A stretch of 64,000 bases of DNA, taken from positions 372,001-436,000 of the forward strand of contig WHWC01000099.1 in assembly GCA_019426215.1 (NCBI GenBank). The letters are read 5' to 3'. The DNA is from Buddleja alternifolia (taxonomy: Eukaryota > Streptophyta > Magnoliopsida > Lamiales > Scrophulariaceae). The notes beneath the pieces were generated by a model. The model saw only the letters and a program-made list of their open reading frames with translations. It made no database searches and was not told the DNA's origin. Numbering within the stretch: the stretch's first letter is position 1; every line of letters begins with the position of its first letter. Made by a program: the position numbers and the translations under genes. Below are positions 30,380-41,782 of this stretch, piece after piece.

Positions 30380-30680
30380 GGGGAAAGGCTATTATAGCGA
30401 TTCTTCATCGAACCGCTATAACAGCTGTTGCTATTACAGCGGTTCTTCGTTGAACCGCTATAATATGGCTATTATAGCGGTTCAACGAAGAACCGCTGTA
30501 ATAGCAACGAGGAACCTTATCCTATTACAGTGGTTCTTCGTAGAACCACTGTAATAGGTCATTGCTTTGACCCTATTACAGCGGTTCATCCATGAACCAC
30601 TATAATAGGTCCCTCCATTTAGCGGTTTTCCCAAAACCACTATAATAAGTGTGCTGTAATAGTGTATTTTTGTAGTAGTG
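30380..30680 (-). repeat. Subterminal repeats and terminus of CACTA-1
   Basis: Inverted units such as ATTACAGCGGTTCTTCG and CGAAGAACCGCTGTAATAG repeat at least five times. The terminus TTTTTGTAGTAGTG closes the element at 30680. Read inward, this end shares CACTACTACA with CACTA-2. Confidence 0.88.
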
Positions 30681-31799
30681 CTAGTGTTAGACATAAGATT
30701 AATCTTATTGACCTCGGCTTATTATGTAGTTAAGCATATAGTCAAGTAGTGTGAGTTTCACTAAACCATGACTCTCACTTAACTGAGATATAAGAATAAA
30801 AGGTTTATACTCGTACGGTATTCACAATATGAAAGGTTTGGAATGATCGTCATCATTCGTTCTCAATAGGGTTACGATGTGAGCCACGAGAATGGCTAAG
30901 TATTACACACATCCTTTTGGTTTCCTCCCAATTGCCTTTTGAGATGAACCTAAAGAGTCACGCTTAAAGAAATTGCAAAGAGAAAAAGGTGTTTTTGACA
31001 AAAGAGTTTTTTCGGTATTCAATATCCATTATTATTAACTAATTTATCATTTGATGGTATGATTAATTAATAAAATTAATTTCTTGGAGAAATTAATAAT
31101 ATTTTAATTAATTCATTTATTTAATTAATTATTGGATAAATTAATTAAATAAGAATTGAATTAATTAAAATTGGAACCAAGTGGTGCACTAGCCCGAAGG
31201 TTAGTGCACGGTCAACATGGGCATCCAATATGGACGCCCTAGCCCTCGGTTCCCAAGTGTTTTGTAACTCTAAAGTTGTGTATTTATATACAACTTAAAA
31301 TGAGTCAAAAACCCTAGCCTCTTTTTTCATAGAGAAAAAGAAAGAACTCAGTCAAAAACTCTCTACCCTCTTCCTCACTCTTAGCCGTGCACTAAGGTAA
31401 AGAAAGGAGCAGGATTTCTGCTTTGGATTATGGTACGAGGCTTTAGAGGCAGTGACAAATTTACTGCTCGGGTTAGAATTCTAAAAAACACATACTAGGA
31501 AGAACATGCAAGTAATTCTTCCCTAAAGCTTAAAAATGGAAAATCAGAGATGACCACCTTTGGGGTTTTTGTTTTTTAAATAATTCTTCCACTATTCTTC
31601 GCGTTCCCCAAAAATAATAATTTCCAAATATCTAATTTTTAGAAATATATTAAAATATTAAATAGCGCGTGCTAGACACACGTGGGCCCGGCACACGTTG
31701 TTCCAGCCGACTTTCTCAAGCGATTCAGGCTGGACAGTAATATTTTGGGTCTCAAAAATCCACCTCGGGCGTGGTTGTTACTCCACTTTCAAACCTTTT
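30681..31799 (+). repeat. Copia LTR/leader remnant H (A/F lineage)
   Basis: Sequence at 30760-30980 is the reverse complement, with mismatches, of part of LTR A (shared strings include AATAAAAGGTTTATAC and ACGGTATTCAC), so H is a related LTR in plus orientation. Its left part is missing because CACTA-1 begins at 30680. It is followed by a leader-like region with a GC-rich block (31662-31770). I could not find a PBS. There are no genes. Confidence 0.65.
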
Positions 31800-32406
31800 T
31801 GTTGGAAAATTTATTGTTAGATATTTTGATGATGACAATTAGGATTTATGTTAGACCTCAATTTATGTAAGTTTAATTTCATTAAAATTATGTATAGGCT
31901 TTGAGCGTTAGATTTATATAAGGCTTTCTCATTTGTTATTATTCTAAATTGATTGGCTTAAGTATCTTAGACTGAGCGTCTGATACTCTAAGTGAGTTTG
32001 TCGTAAGTCAAGTCTGAAGTACAAGCTTCTGAAGTCTGAATGAAGATGAAGATCTCTAAGCAATTATCCAAGCGTCAAGCTACTTCAAGCGTCGATTAAA
32101 GATTCAAGCTAAGGATCATTCAAGGTTGAATGAGCATCTACCAAGACAAATTTCACCTGAATTTATTCCTAAGTCCAGAAGGAGTTAAATGCAAATATAC
32201 TCAAAGAATTATTGTCCAACGGGCATTATTTCAAATGCATTAAATGCCGATAAGAGCATTAAATGTGATAAGAGCTTCAGGACATACGGATAAACCTTCA
32301 CATTGGATTGTCAACTTTACAAAGTCAGAGGCACCAACTTTTTTAGTAGAATTTCAGAGATAAAGGACATAAAGTTGTCCACTCGCGAAAGTGATAGAGA
32401 CGCGCC
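31800..32406 (+). repeat. LTR-like fragment I (possibly SIRE-type copia)
   Basis: It begins TGTTGGAAAATTTATTGTTA and contains TTTTGATGATGACAAT, which recalls the start of SIRE/Maximus copia LTRs. It stops where element E begins (32407). There is no partner LTR and no coding content. The lineage call is from memory and weak. Confidence 0.45.
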
Positions 32407-32428
32407 TGTTAGGTGTTGGGGTCAGTAC
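32407..32428 (-). repeat. Copia E 3' LTR, left piece
   Basis: TGTTAGGTGTTGGGGTCAGTAC. It ends at the insertion point of G. The continuation is at 37389 after the near-duplicate GGTAC. Confidence 0.7.
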
Positions 32429-32632
32429 TATAACACCCCTGATTTTATACTTATTAATTTTATATATTTATGTTATCTTATCTATTGATTTAAATCTTAA
32501 ATGAGAAATACCCATTTGGAATTATTTTACAATATTTAATAAGTTCAGGGGTTAATGTGCAATTTTTAGATTTTATCAGTAACACCCCCATTTTAATAAG
32601 TTTCTTTAACTCGATGTAAATATTGCTCACAA
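32429..32632 (+). repeat. Truncated 5' LTR of G
   Basis: It matches 34551-34752 with few differences up to TAAATATTGCTCAC and then diverges abruptly. Confidence 0.85.
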
Positions 32633-34537
32633 TTGTTTTTTCTTGCTTTCATAAATTGCTTACATCCAGTCTTGTTCATATATTGAGTCATCTTTTCTTG
32701 CAGTCATTCTCAGTTCTTCAATTGCCTTCACTAAGTGAATCACTCACATTTTATAATTATTTGTCCAATCTATTCTATCTATTTGAGGTTGCTTGAGATT
32801 GCTTGTAATCACTTTTATCACGTAATTGTCATTTTAAGTCACGATCTTACTCTTATCCCATGGTCGACTCCTTATAATTATCTTTTGATAGCGATTCATA
32901 TTGCTCATCCACCCTTTATTTGACGATTATGTTTGAGACTTGTTGATGTTCAAATAACTAATCTTCTTTTGTGAAATCTTGAATTTGTAGCCATATTGTT
33001 TTAAATGCATCCTTTTTGGATACTCTTTTGCATGAAATTTGTCTTCACTCCAGGATATCAATTTCCCCTCGTGTATCCATACTCTTAGTTTATCTCAAGA
33101 CTTACATTTTGGTCTCGTTATCTTTAAAATTTCTCCAAATTGAAACATTGTTCCTTCATTCAGTTTGAGGCCAAGTAATTTGATTGCTAGGATCATATGT
33201 GGTATGCAATTTCGACTTGAATTGTTTATTTTTGCCGTTATCCAAAGTTTAAATCCTCTTTGTCTTGTAACTTTAATTGCTTCTTCTATTCTATTGGTTG
33301 AGAATGTCCAAAATGCTATGTTTTTCTATTCCTACACGAACTATTTGACATTGAAACCAATTGTAACTACCATTGTGTTACGACATATTAGAACGACACA
33401 TTGATTCACTCTTAATATCCTGTGATATCATTGTAACCTATGGTACACGGCAAATTGATTTTGAAATTCCCCATTCTATCATTCGAAGGCCTCTACAACT
33501 TTGAAATTTTAATCTTATTTTGATTCTTCAATGTCTATGTTGTTGCCAAACATTCTTTTATTTACTCAATTAACCCCTTGCCAAATCTTGAATTTTTGAT
33601 AAATTGCAGTGGATCTCCTCTTTGAATCCATGACTTTAATTTTGGCTTATACGATCACCTTTATTCTGATGTATTCTGGAGTACTAAGTTACATCGTCAA
33701 CCTGTTGGGAAAAAAAATTCCTTAATGATCGATATAATTGGTGGCCACTGATTTAAGTTAGTAGTCATTTCACTTATGAAACTAAGCTTGAGAGACAAAT
33801 ATAACGATGAAAATGCTTGTGGATGAAACGGAAGACACAAGAGAATCGACTATCAAGAGAAATTGCAGCTTCAAGGATGCAGAGGGATGTCAACACCTTG
33901 ATTTCAAGACAAAGACTTCTGGATTTCATTAAAGAGCCCAAGTACGTTCAAATAACATTTTCATTGAACCCTACGCGGAGAGGCGAACCAAGAAGCTATC
34001 AACAAGATTCAATAGTTATCTACAGAAAATAAACACACTGAGCTAGCAGGAGAACTATGTACACAACAAAAGTAGAGCGATCAAATTGAAGTTTAATGAT
34101 CAAGACTTTTTAGGGTATCATCTAGAGGACGATTCAAGCTAAGGAAGCTTCAACTTAATTGGGCAAGACTCTTTCGATTTCCGAAGCATATGATGAAAGT
34201 GGCACCCAAGCGTAATGTTTTTAATAAACATTGCTTGCCAACATGATTTTTCTCTAGTTTCTTGATTAAGTAAATATTAGTTGGACTCGATGCGCATAAT
34301 ATATCAACACATGTTTCATCTAGTGCAAGACCAACCATAGAAGGAGGAATCTATGTGGATTGTAAACAAAAAGGTTCATGAACTTTGAAATCAGGTATCT
34401 CCATTGGTCAATGTGATATACGATGGATGTAACAAGTTGGAATAAGCAACTTGGAGGAGCAAAGAGAACATGTGAAGACACCATTCTCTCTCTCTATATT
34501 TTTTTTCCAATAGGGAATTTGGAGACCAAATTCTTTT
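32633..34537 (+). other. Interior of G, unrecognised
   Basis: AT-rich, with many short frames but no domain that I recognise. The last part, TTTGGAGACCAAATTCTTTT, just before the PPT, resembles the usual 3' end of Tekay-type pol transcripts. The rest could be unrelated filler or the scar of a deletion. Confidence 0.4.
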
Positions 34538-34550
34538 AAGGAGGGGAGAG
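34538..34550 (+). other. Polypurine tract of G
   Basis: AAGGAGGGGAGAG directly before the 3' LTR. Confidence 0.85.
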
Positions 34551-37388
34551 TATAACACCCCTGATTTTATACTTATTAATTTTATAAAGTTATGTTATCT
34601 TATCTATTGATTTAAATCTTAAATGAGAAATACCCATTTGCACTTATTTTACAATATTTAATAAGTTCAGGGGTTAATGTGCAATTTTTATATTTTATCA
34701 GTAACACCCCTATTTCAATAAGTTTTTTTTATTCAATGTAAATATTGCTCACTTTTAATTGTTATCCTCGGACATAATCGTTTGGGCTCAATAGATAGAG
34801 ATTCAAATTTTATGTTTCTAGTAGCACTCAAGTGAAGTTAAGCAAATTTCAAGGACTCAATTGTAAATTGAAAACTTTTGATTTGTTGTCTTCATTGATC
34901 AGCTGATTGGGACACCTAAGGCTCTTGTACTTCACATATTCAAGTACCATGTGTAGTAAACCTACCTATTGAAGGAAAAATTACAATCAACCATTCATTT
35001 TCACAACTCCACATTCTTGCAGCAGCTTCTTTGGAGGTCAGTTTGGATATTCAAAGGTTGGCCAAAATTGAAGTTTTTTAGCTCAAATTAATCCTAAGAG
35101 GATTAGGAACAAGTATGTGGAGTCCGATTTTGCCAATTGACTCCATATACTTACAGAATCGGACATGCAAACGCTACATCATTTGCCCGGTTTTCAACTG
35201 CAACAACATGTCTCCATTTTAGTTTGCCAGAAACCTTGCTTCTAGTGGTTTGATCATGCATGCAAACCCACCAATGGAAACATATGTTCGTTTAGATGAT
35301 GGTACTGGTAATTTTTAATGGTTTTGGTTATGTGGATAGTTCATAATTGTTAGTCAAAGAATCATTGCCACTACCCGGGTTTTTAACCCAGAATCTGCCT
35401 CTCATTTCATTTCCCCGAAAAATCTACTTATGATGGTCCAATTTCTTATCCAAGACCACCTATAGAATCCTTGTTGAGTGTAGATACGTTTTCTTGAGTA
35501 TTTTGTTGAATAACGCTTGGTTAAAATGTCCATAAATCACCATTGAAATACCATAACTAGTACTCAATCTTCAATTCCAGAAATGTGTTTCATAATCTTT
35601 TGCCCAAAAACCATCCTTTTATTAGTCAAATGGTACATGCAATACAACCATCAGAATGATCTATAAGTGTAAATGTTACTTATGGTTGAAATCGCTGAAA
35701 TCCATGGTCTAATGTAATTGGGAAGTGGATTTGTTGTAGACTGACAGGACACAACCGAAAATCGGCAGTTTTGGGTGTTGTTTTCAAAGGCCTGGTTTAT
35801 CACACTTTTTACCGATTTTGGAGATGAGGTCTTTACTAAGATCAAGATAAGTTTGTGGTGAATTAATGGATATAAAGTTTCATTGTTGGATATGATATTA
35901 AAGGAGTGAAAAATTAGTGACAACAGACATGCACGACGTTCGGTGGGAGCGCTCGGTAGAGCTAATTGAAGTAATATCGTTCTCCGATCAAAAATGGAGC
36001 TTCAAGATTCTATACCCAAAATCAGTTTGCATCATCATAAATTTTGGGTAAGCGGTGGGTAAGATAGCTTAGCCTTAACTTTAGGTAATTCACGATACTA
36101 ATCGAATCGTGTTGAGAATTGAGTTTACCCGATTACTTATGGGCGTATTTTTTATCACATCCTTATTTGGATTAGGTACTAGCACTTGTGAGATATGTTG
36201 AATGTCACTCAAACTCTGGACTTGAGATTTGGTATTCAATTGGACAAGGTGAGTTGCCTCGCAAAACTATATTTATATGTCTTTCAAAATTGGAAGGAAT
36301 TTTTACTACGTCCTATATATATATTTATATGCAATTTGTCATGGTTTTACCATTATCAAATAAATGAATTTCAATATTTTTCAAATAATATCAAAAGTAA
36401 TTTTTCTAATCCATTGCATTGTACAGTTTTCCAAAGTCATGAATCGTTTTAAATGCATATTTTGGGGAAAATGATTTCCAAGAAAGTATATCTTCAACAA
36501 ACCTTTTGAGACTTATTCACTAAAATTGACTGATTATTGTATTATGAGTCAAAAGGCCACTATTGCATCAACTGTGAATTTATGTGATTGCATATTATAT
36601 ATGGTTGAGTGTCGGGCCTAAGTGTCAGGCGTGGATAGGGCTAGGGTTCGGCTGGACAGGCACGGGCCTGCGGTCTTAAAACGGTTCCCGCTATCCATCC
36701 CCAAATCCCAACACCTAAAGACGGAGTGTTCTGAGGATGAGTGGGTCGTAGGAATTGAATTGTGGCATACCCGGGATATGACCAAACAGGCTGCGCGAGT
36801 CTAAGTGGGGAGGCATAAGGTGATGGCTTTTAAGCCGATTGTTTATGGATGACAAGGAAGTTACTGCTTAAATGTGAAATGTAAAGTTACTGTAACTGCC
36901 TATTGATTGAATGCATAAACTAAGTGTTTATACTAAAGTTTTGGTGCAATATCATCTATTGCTTAGCTGCTATCATGAACACAAATGTCATTTTAACTAT
37001 TTCAATGATTTTCTGAAAAATAAAAAGTAGTGTTGATTTCATTTCTTGAACTTATGGTTTTGGGTCTAAAAACTATTTTAAGCACCTTTCACACAAACAC
37101 TGCTAAGCCTTTGCTTACATATTTCACTTTCTTCCTTCTAGTTAGAGGTGAGTTGAGCAATGAGACTGGCTTGGAGGATCATGAGTGTAGACATGGGAAA
37201 TCCTAGAGGTGAGTATTGCAGATTGAGCCATGAATTATAGGTTTGCTTAGTATTTTTGGTTGATGTTAGGGTCGTGACCCTACTAGATAAATTGTCGAAG
37301 TGTGTCAGATTTTGGATTGGACTACTTAACTGAAAGGTTCACACTTTTAGTTTAGGCCCCTTTCAGGGCCAAAAATTGGGGCGTGACA
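34551..37388 (+). repeat. 3' LTR of G
   Basis: 2838 bp, TATAACACCCC to GGGGCGTGACA. It has an AT-rich U3, a GGCCTAAGTGTCAGGCGTGG-type GC stretch at about 36615-36665, and no gene. Confidence 0.8.
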
Positions 37389-39359
37389 GGTACAACCCCC
37401 GGGGACGCTGACGCAGTGGAATACATATAATTTAAAAAATTAAATCGGCATCTCCGAAATTGGGGCTAGGTCAACATGGTTCCATCGAATTCAAAACTAT
37501 CCTAGGAGAAAGTTTACTCGTATTTACCTCTTGAAGAACCTTAAGTAGCAACGTATTTTTAAGCAACTCCCTGCTACAGTCTTCAAATTGGATTTGCCCT
37601 ATCGCCCCAAGTGTTGCGCCTCTGAGATATATCCACACCCTAGCTCATACCCTCAATTATCTCCACTAGTGCTAGAAAGGAGATTATCGAATCTCGGTTT
37701 TTTTATTTTTTTGAGGAAAAAGGATTAAGAATTAATTTTAGTGTTCTTCGCACACAACAAATGAGTTTGAAGAACTCTTGTGAAAGAAAAAAGAGAGAAT
37801 AAATGAAAAGGACTTGTATATTTTTTTGTCAAAATCCTTCATAAATTTTTAAAAAGGTGGAACACATATATATCTATAGAGTCCACCTAGGGTAAACCAC
37901 GCACACACACACACGCCTCTCACCCTAAGAAATTAGGGAGACGCGTGTGTGTATATATGTATATATGTGTATACATATATTGTATTTTCCTTTTCTTTTA
38001 TTCTCTTTCCTTGGATAGTTGGACTATGTCCAACTAATTAGATATTACCATATCTATTAATATCCTAACATATATCAAATAAGATCTTTCCTTTTTAATT
38101 AGTTACCTTTACCAATTTAAAGATCCTACTAAATATATTTATAGGATATTAATTAATATATATATATATTATTTATTTATTTCTCTTATTAATTAATTAG
38201 TCCTTTCCAATTCAATATTTCACTATTAAATTATAGGACCATTAATTAATCCTATTAAATTAATTCCTTTTCTTGATTAATTAATCCCTCCATTAATTCA
38301 CAATGAATAAACTAACCAATAGGTACTACATTAAGTTATGTGTATGACCCCTCAGGCTCGTTGACACAATAAGTCGTCTTAGGCTAGATTAATTATTCTA
38401 AATAATTAACTAGACCTTGGATTAATTTCACCAAATTAATCCAAGGCACCTATTGGTCGTGGTTCGATGTCTAGCAATGTCGCCACGACTTCCTAGATGT
38501 CAACGATGAAAAGCAAACCTATTTGAGTTACGATAGTCATGTGAGTAGAATCCCTTCATCAGTTTCCCGCCTATGGTCTAGGGTATGGGGACGGTCGAAC
38601 CCTGATAACCTTAAGAACTATGACTGTGTTGTGACATCTAATGATCCAGTCTTCTAATCCGGGACCACCAACCCCTCTTAGAAGACAATCGCTATGATTA
38701 AAGACTTTATCGATCATTTAGATTTTCGCAACAATATAAGAAATACCAGGTACTCGTGAACCTGAAAGAATCCCTCTCCAATTGCCACTTGTTCCGCTGC
38801 ACTATCAGACTATGCCAACATACATGCCGTATGACTCTCCTGGAGCGCACGTGCATATCAAAGCATAGTGGATAGTGCCCTTTCCAATGACATCTCAGGT
38901 CTAAGGACTAATCTAACACTACAAAACCTAAGGACTCCATGTTCGAAAGCACCATCTAAGAGTTCTTTAGCGGAGCCGTTCAATTCCATAATCAAAGTAT
39001 GAATCTACATACATGCATTGACATAAATGCTATCGATAATGGAACACGTCGACCTCTTGGGAGAGTTACATGCATGAAAAAGTCTTGACGAGGCCAGTGA
39101 TATCCCACATCTCACGGCCTCTATGATTTAGAACATTATTTAGAATTATGGTCTTTGAGAGCATTACATAGGTATCTCGACCGCTCCCCTAACCATATGT
39201 AATCCATGGGATCTTTATCTATACTAACACTAGTTATAACAATAAAGAAGCATACCATAAAGAAATATTCAATATATTTAAAACAAGACTGTCATAGTGT
39301 TTTATATTTAAGATGGCAGAGCCCAAAACAAATACCTCGCCGGGCACCTAACACTATCA
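37389..39359 (-). repeat. Copia E 3' LTR, right piece
   Basis: It runs from GGTACAACCCCCGGGGACGC to GGGCACCTAACACTATCA. Its right end matches the D LTR end (GGGCACCTAACTCTTTCA). It includes a short CACACACA run at 37898 and no coding content. Confidence 0.75.
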
Positions 39360-40086
39360 ATCTCCCACTTGCCCTAAAGTCAGTTGCCCTTGTACTTTAT
39401 TTCCATCATTTCCAGATGTTTTTAAAATATACTTTGACTCAGAGCTTTGGTGAAGGGGTCTGCTACGTTTTCCACCGAGTCGACTCATTCTACTCGAACG
39501 TCGCCTCTCTCCACAATCTCTCTGATCAGATGATATCGTCTAAGAATATGTTTGGATCTTTGGTGAGACCTAGACTCTTTTGACAGAGCTATAGCTCCAT
39601 TATGATCACAATACAGAAGCACTGGATTAACAATGGACGGAACTACCTCCAATTCATGGATAAAGTTTCTCCTCCAAACAGCTTCCTTTGCCGCGTCAGC
39701 AGCAGCAATATACTCTGCTTCCGTATTGGAGTCAGCCATTCTCTCCCGGTTGGAGCTCCTATAGCTTATAGCATTGAGTTACACATATCCGGATATCAAT
39801 TTAAGATCGTCTACGTCTGACGAAAACTAGAGTCCGTATAGCACTCTAATTCCAATTTTCCTCTATCGTATACCAGAAAGAGATCTTGAGTATGCCTTAA
39901 GTACTTTAGGATCACTTTCACGACAGTCCAGTGGTCTTCCTCTGGATTTGATTGGAATCGGCTTGCCACACTAAGTGCATAAGCCACATCCGGTCTAGTA
40001 CATAGCATAGCATACATAATGCTTCATGTTGCTAAAGCATAGGGAATCTTTGACATTCTCTCTTTTTCTTCGAGTGTCCTTGGGGA
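39360..40086 (-). pseudogene. pol: Copia E pol fragment: RT end and RNase H
   Basis: Reading leftward, the fragment has MSKIPYA, IMYAMLCTRPDVAYALSVAS, then RNase H text LELECYTDSSF, ADSNTEAEYIAAADAAKEAV, WRRNFIHELEVVPSIVNPVL, LYCDHNGAIALSKESRSHQR and SKHILRRYHLIREIVERGDV. A TGA follows VE (39495-39493), where D and K have an Arg codon, and the tail continues VADPFTKAL. The frame also shifts near 40020 and 39740. The PPT follows at 39375-39361. The rest of pol is missing because element F begins at 40087. Confidence 0.85.
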
Positions 40087-41769
40087 TGTTAGGTGTGTGC
40101 CCTCAATGCCTATGACGAATTAGATTGAGTAGGGCTTTGTAAGTTGTTTGTACGAATATTTTATCGTTTCTATTTCTAGAATAAAGGTTTTGATTTTGTT
40201 GATATAAATCTAATGGCATTTAAATGTGTTGAACAAATAAGTCCATGAATTTGAAGATAGACTTTCCACCTCTTATGGAAAGGAGAAGGCACTTGAAGAG
40301 TCAAGTACTTAATCTCTGAAAACGGGAGTTTGCGAGTGAAGAAATTTTAATTGGGCATTAAAATTCAACTCGTATGACACCTTCTTTGATAAGGATGTGC
40401 TAGTCGTACACTGATTTGATAGTGGGAGCTGGTGTCAAGAATAGGATTAATGGAATTAACATATTTGAACTCGACTCGTATTAATCCAATCACATGGGTA
40501 TTTACTCTTTCACAGTCAATGATTGCGATTAAGATTGTGATAGTATGTGTGAGCTTTAGACCTGGGGAGTTATTTATAATGTGCTTGTAGTATTAGATAC
40601 GTTATCAGAGTAGTTAGACCCATATCACTTGACAGGTAGGGTCGACCTCGAAGTGTGATCCACATAGTGCATTCTACATTGTAAGTGGTAATATGGGATT
40701 CAACGTCTCGACAGTAAGCGAGTATGTCACCTGTACGATCATAAGCAATAGAAATCACAAAGTCTTTGGCCAAAGTATATAAACTAAATTAGTGATGTTC
40801 ACTAAGGATAATTCAGTAATTTCACATTTTTATGATTGCTGAGTACAGCATCAAGTTACATGAGTTTGATATACCATGGCTCTTACTTGATCGGGTCACG
40901 TCGGTGAAGAGTTTATACATATATGGTATTCGTAATCAAGGTTCGTGATGACATGTTCATCTCGTATTCAATTGGGTTATGATTTGGTTCCACGGTGTTA
41001 GCTAGGTGACAACCTTATCCTTTGGAATCCTCCCATTACCAATTGAATCGAGCCTAGAGAGTCACACTATGTGAAGAAAATGAATGTTTCCATGCTAAGG
41101 GTATTTTGGCAAAATCACATTAGATGTGAATTGACTGACAAAACGGATATCATGATTTAATTAGATATTTAATTGGATTAAATAAATTAATTAAATCATA
41201 TTAATTCATAATTTAAATTAATTTGAAATTAATTTATAAGTTGAATTAAATTAATTAGATTAGAGGAATTAATTAATTGTCATTTGGATTGGACTTGGAT
41301 TTAATTAATCACACATGGGCTAAGATGAAGCAAAGCCCGGAAGCCCATCTGCGCTAGGCCTAGCGGCCGCCCCTCTCAGTAATACTTAGGGGTTCTGCCT
41401 GTATTCAGTCAGTGTCAGTATTCAAAACAAACAAGTCATTATTTTAGAATATGACTGAGAGCCAAAAAGAAACCTAGAGCAATAGGAAAGAAAATTCCTT
41501 CCCTCTCTCTCTCCAACTAGCCGCCACTGCCATTGTTGCCGGGAGGAGATCAGAGCTTTTCTCAGAGAATTTTTCTTTCGCGTGATTATCTAGACGTAGA
41601 AGTCTGGGGCTGGTGCTGATAATTCAGAATTTTGTTGTCAAGAGGTAATTCGATTACTCTCTACCATAATTTGTTCCTATTATGTTTATCACCAATATCA
41701 TGAATATCCTGGATTTGATTCTCGGTGTGATTCAGATCAAATTTTTATCCGCTAGACTGAATCACAACA
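40087..41769 (+). repeat. 5' LTR of copia F
   Basis: 1683 bp, from TGTTAGGTGTGTGCCCTCAA to GAATCACAACA, one base before the PBS. It shares blocks with LTR A (the ATGGCTCTTACTTGA to GAGTCACAC region). There is no gene. Confidence 0.85.
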
Positions 41770-41770
41770 G

Positions 41771-41782
41771 TGGTATCAGAGC
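41771..41782 (+). other. Copia F primer binding site
   Basis: TGGTATCAGAGC, an exact match to the plant copia consensus. Confidence 0.92.

Larger units (their letters stand above)
4951..30680 (-). mobile_element. CACTA-1: outer CACTA (En/Spm) transposon, one end visible
   Basis: This is a class II CACTA element on the minus strand. The terminus at the right is TTTTTGTAGTAGTG (30667-30680), i.e. CACTACTACAAAAA read inward. Subterminal inverted units (AACCGCTGTAATAG and relatives) fill 30380-30680. Two genes run leftward: the TNP2-type transposase (ORF1), and an ORF2 joining a Ptta/En/Spm domain to a Ulp1-like C48 protease. Copia B splits ORF1 and copia A splits ORF2, so the left end lies outside the window. 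Both genes carry stops and frameshifts, so this copy is not autonomous. Target-site duplication cannot be tested with one end; the three bases outside the visible end are CTA. Confidence 0.85.
32429..37388 (+). mobile_element. Gypsy element G (Tekay/Del-like), internally deleted
   Basis: LTRs begin TATAACACCCC, with TA where TG is expected, and the 3' LTR ends GGGGCGTGACA, typical of Tekay/Del chromovirus LTRs. The 5' LTR survives for only about 200 bp (32429-32632). The full 3' LTR is at 34551-37388, preceded by the PPT AAGGAGGGGAGAG. No gag or pol is recognisable in the 1.9 kb between. Flanks are AGTAC and GGTAC, a 4-of-5 match compatible with an aged TSD. It lies inside the 3' LTR of E. 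Confidence 0.75.
32407..40086 (-). mobile_element. Copia element E, 3' part (LTR split by G)
   Basis: Minus strand. The 3' LTR is in two pieces (32407-32428 and 37389-39359), separated by gypsy element G. Joined in order, the start matches the start of the D LTR (TGTTAGG, then a CCCCC stretch, then GACGC/GATGCCGGCGCA-like text). Next come a PPT (39361-39375), the end of pol (RNase H), and then the F LTR at 40087, which cuts E. The rest of E is not seen to the right of F, so a deletion is likely. The five bases before it are GCGCC. Confidence 0.75.

Noticed and set aside
32735..33404. Several 60-80 codon frames in the interior of gypsy G
   Set aside because: No recognisable gag, pol or chromodomain motif; lengths are what AT-rich random sequence gives.
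37384..37400. TGACAGGTACAACCCCC as the start of the copia E LTR
   Set aside because: TGACA is the end of the gypsy G LTR (GGGGCGTGACA). The E LTR starts at 32407 and resumes after GGTAC once G is removed.
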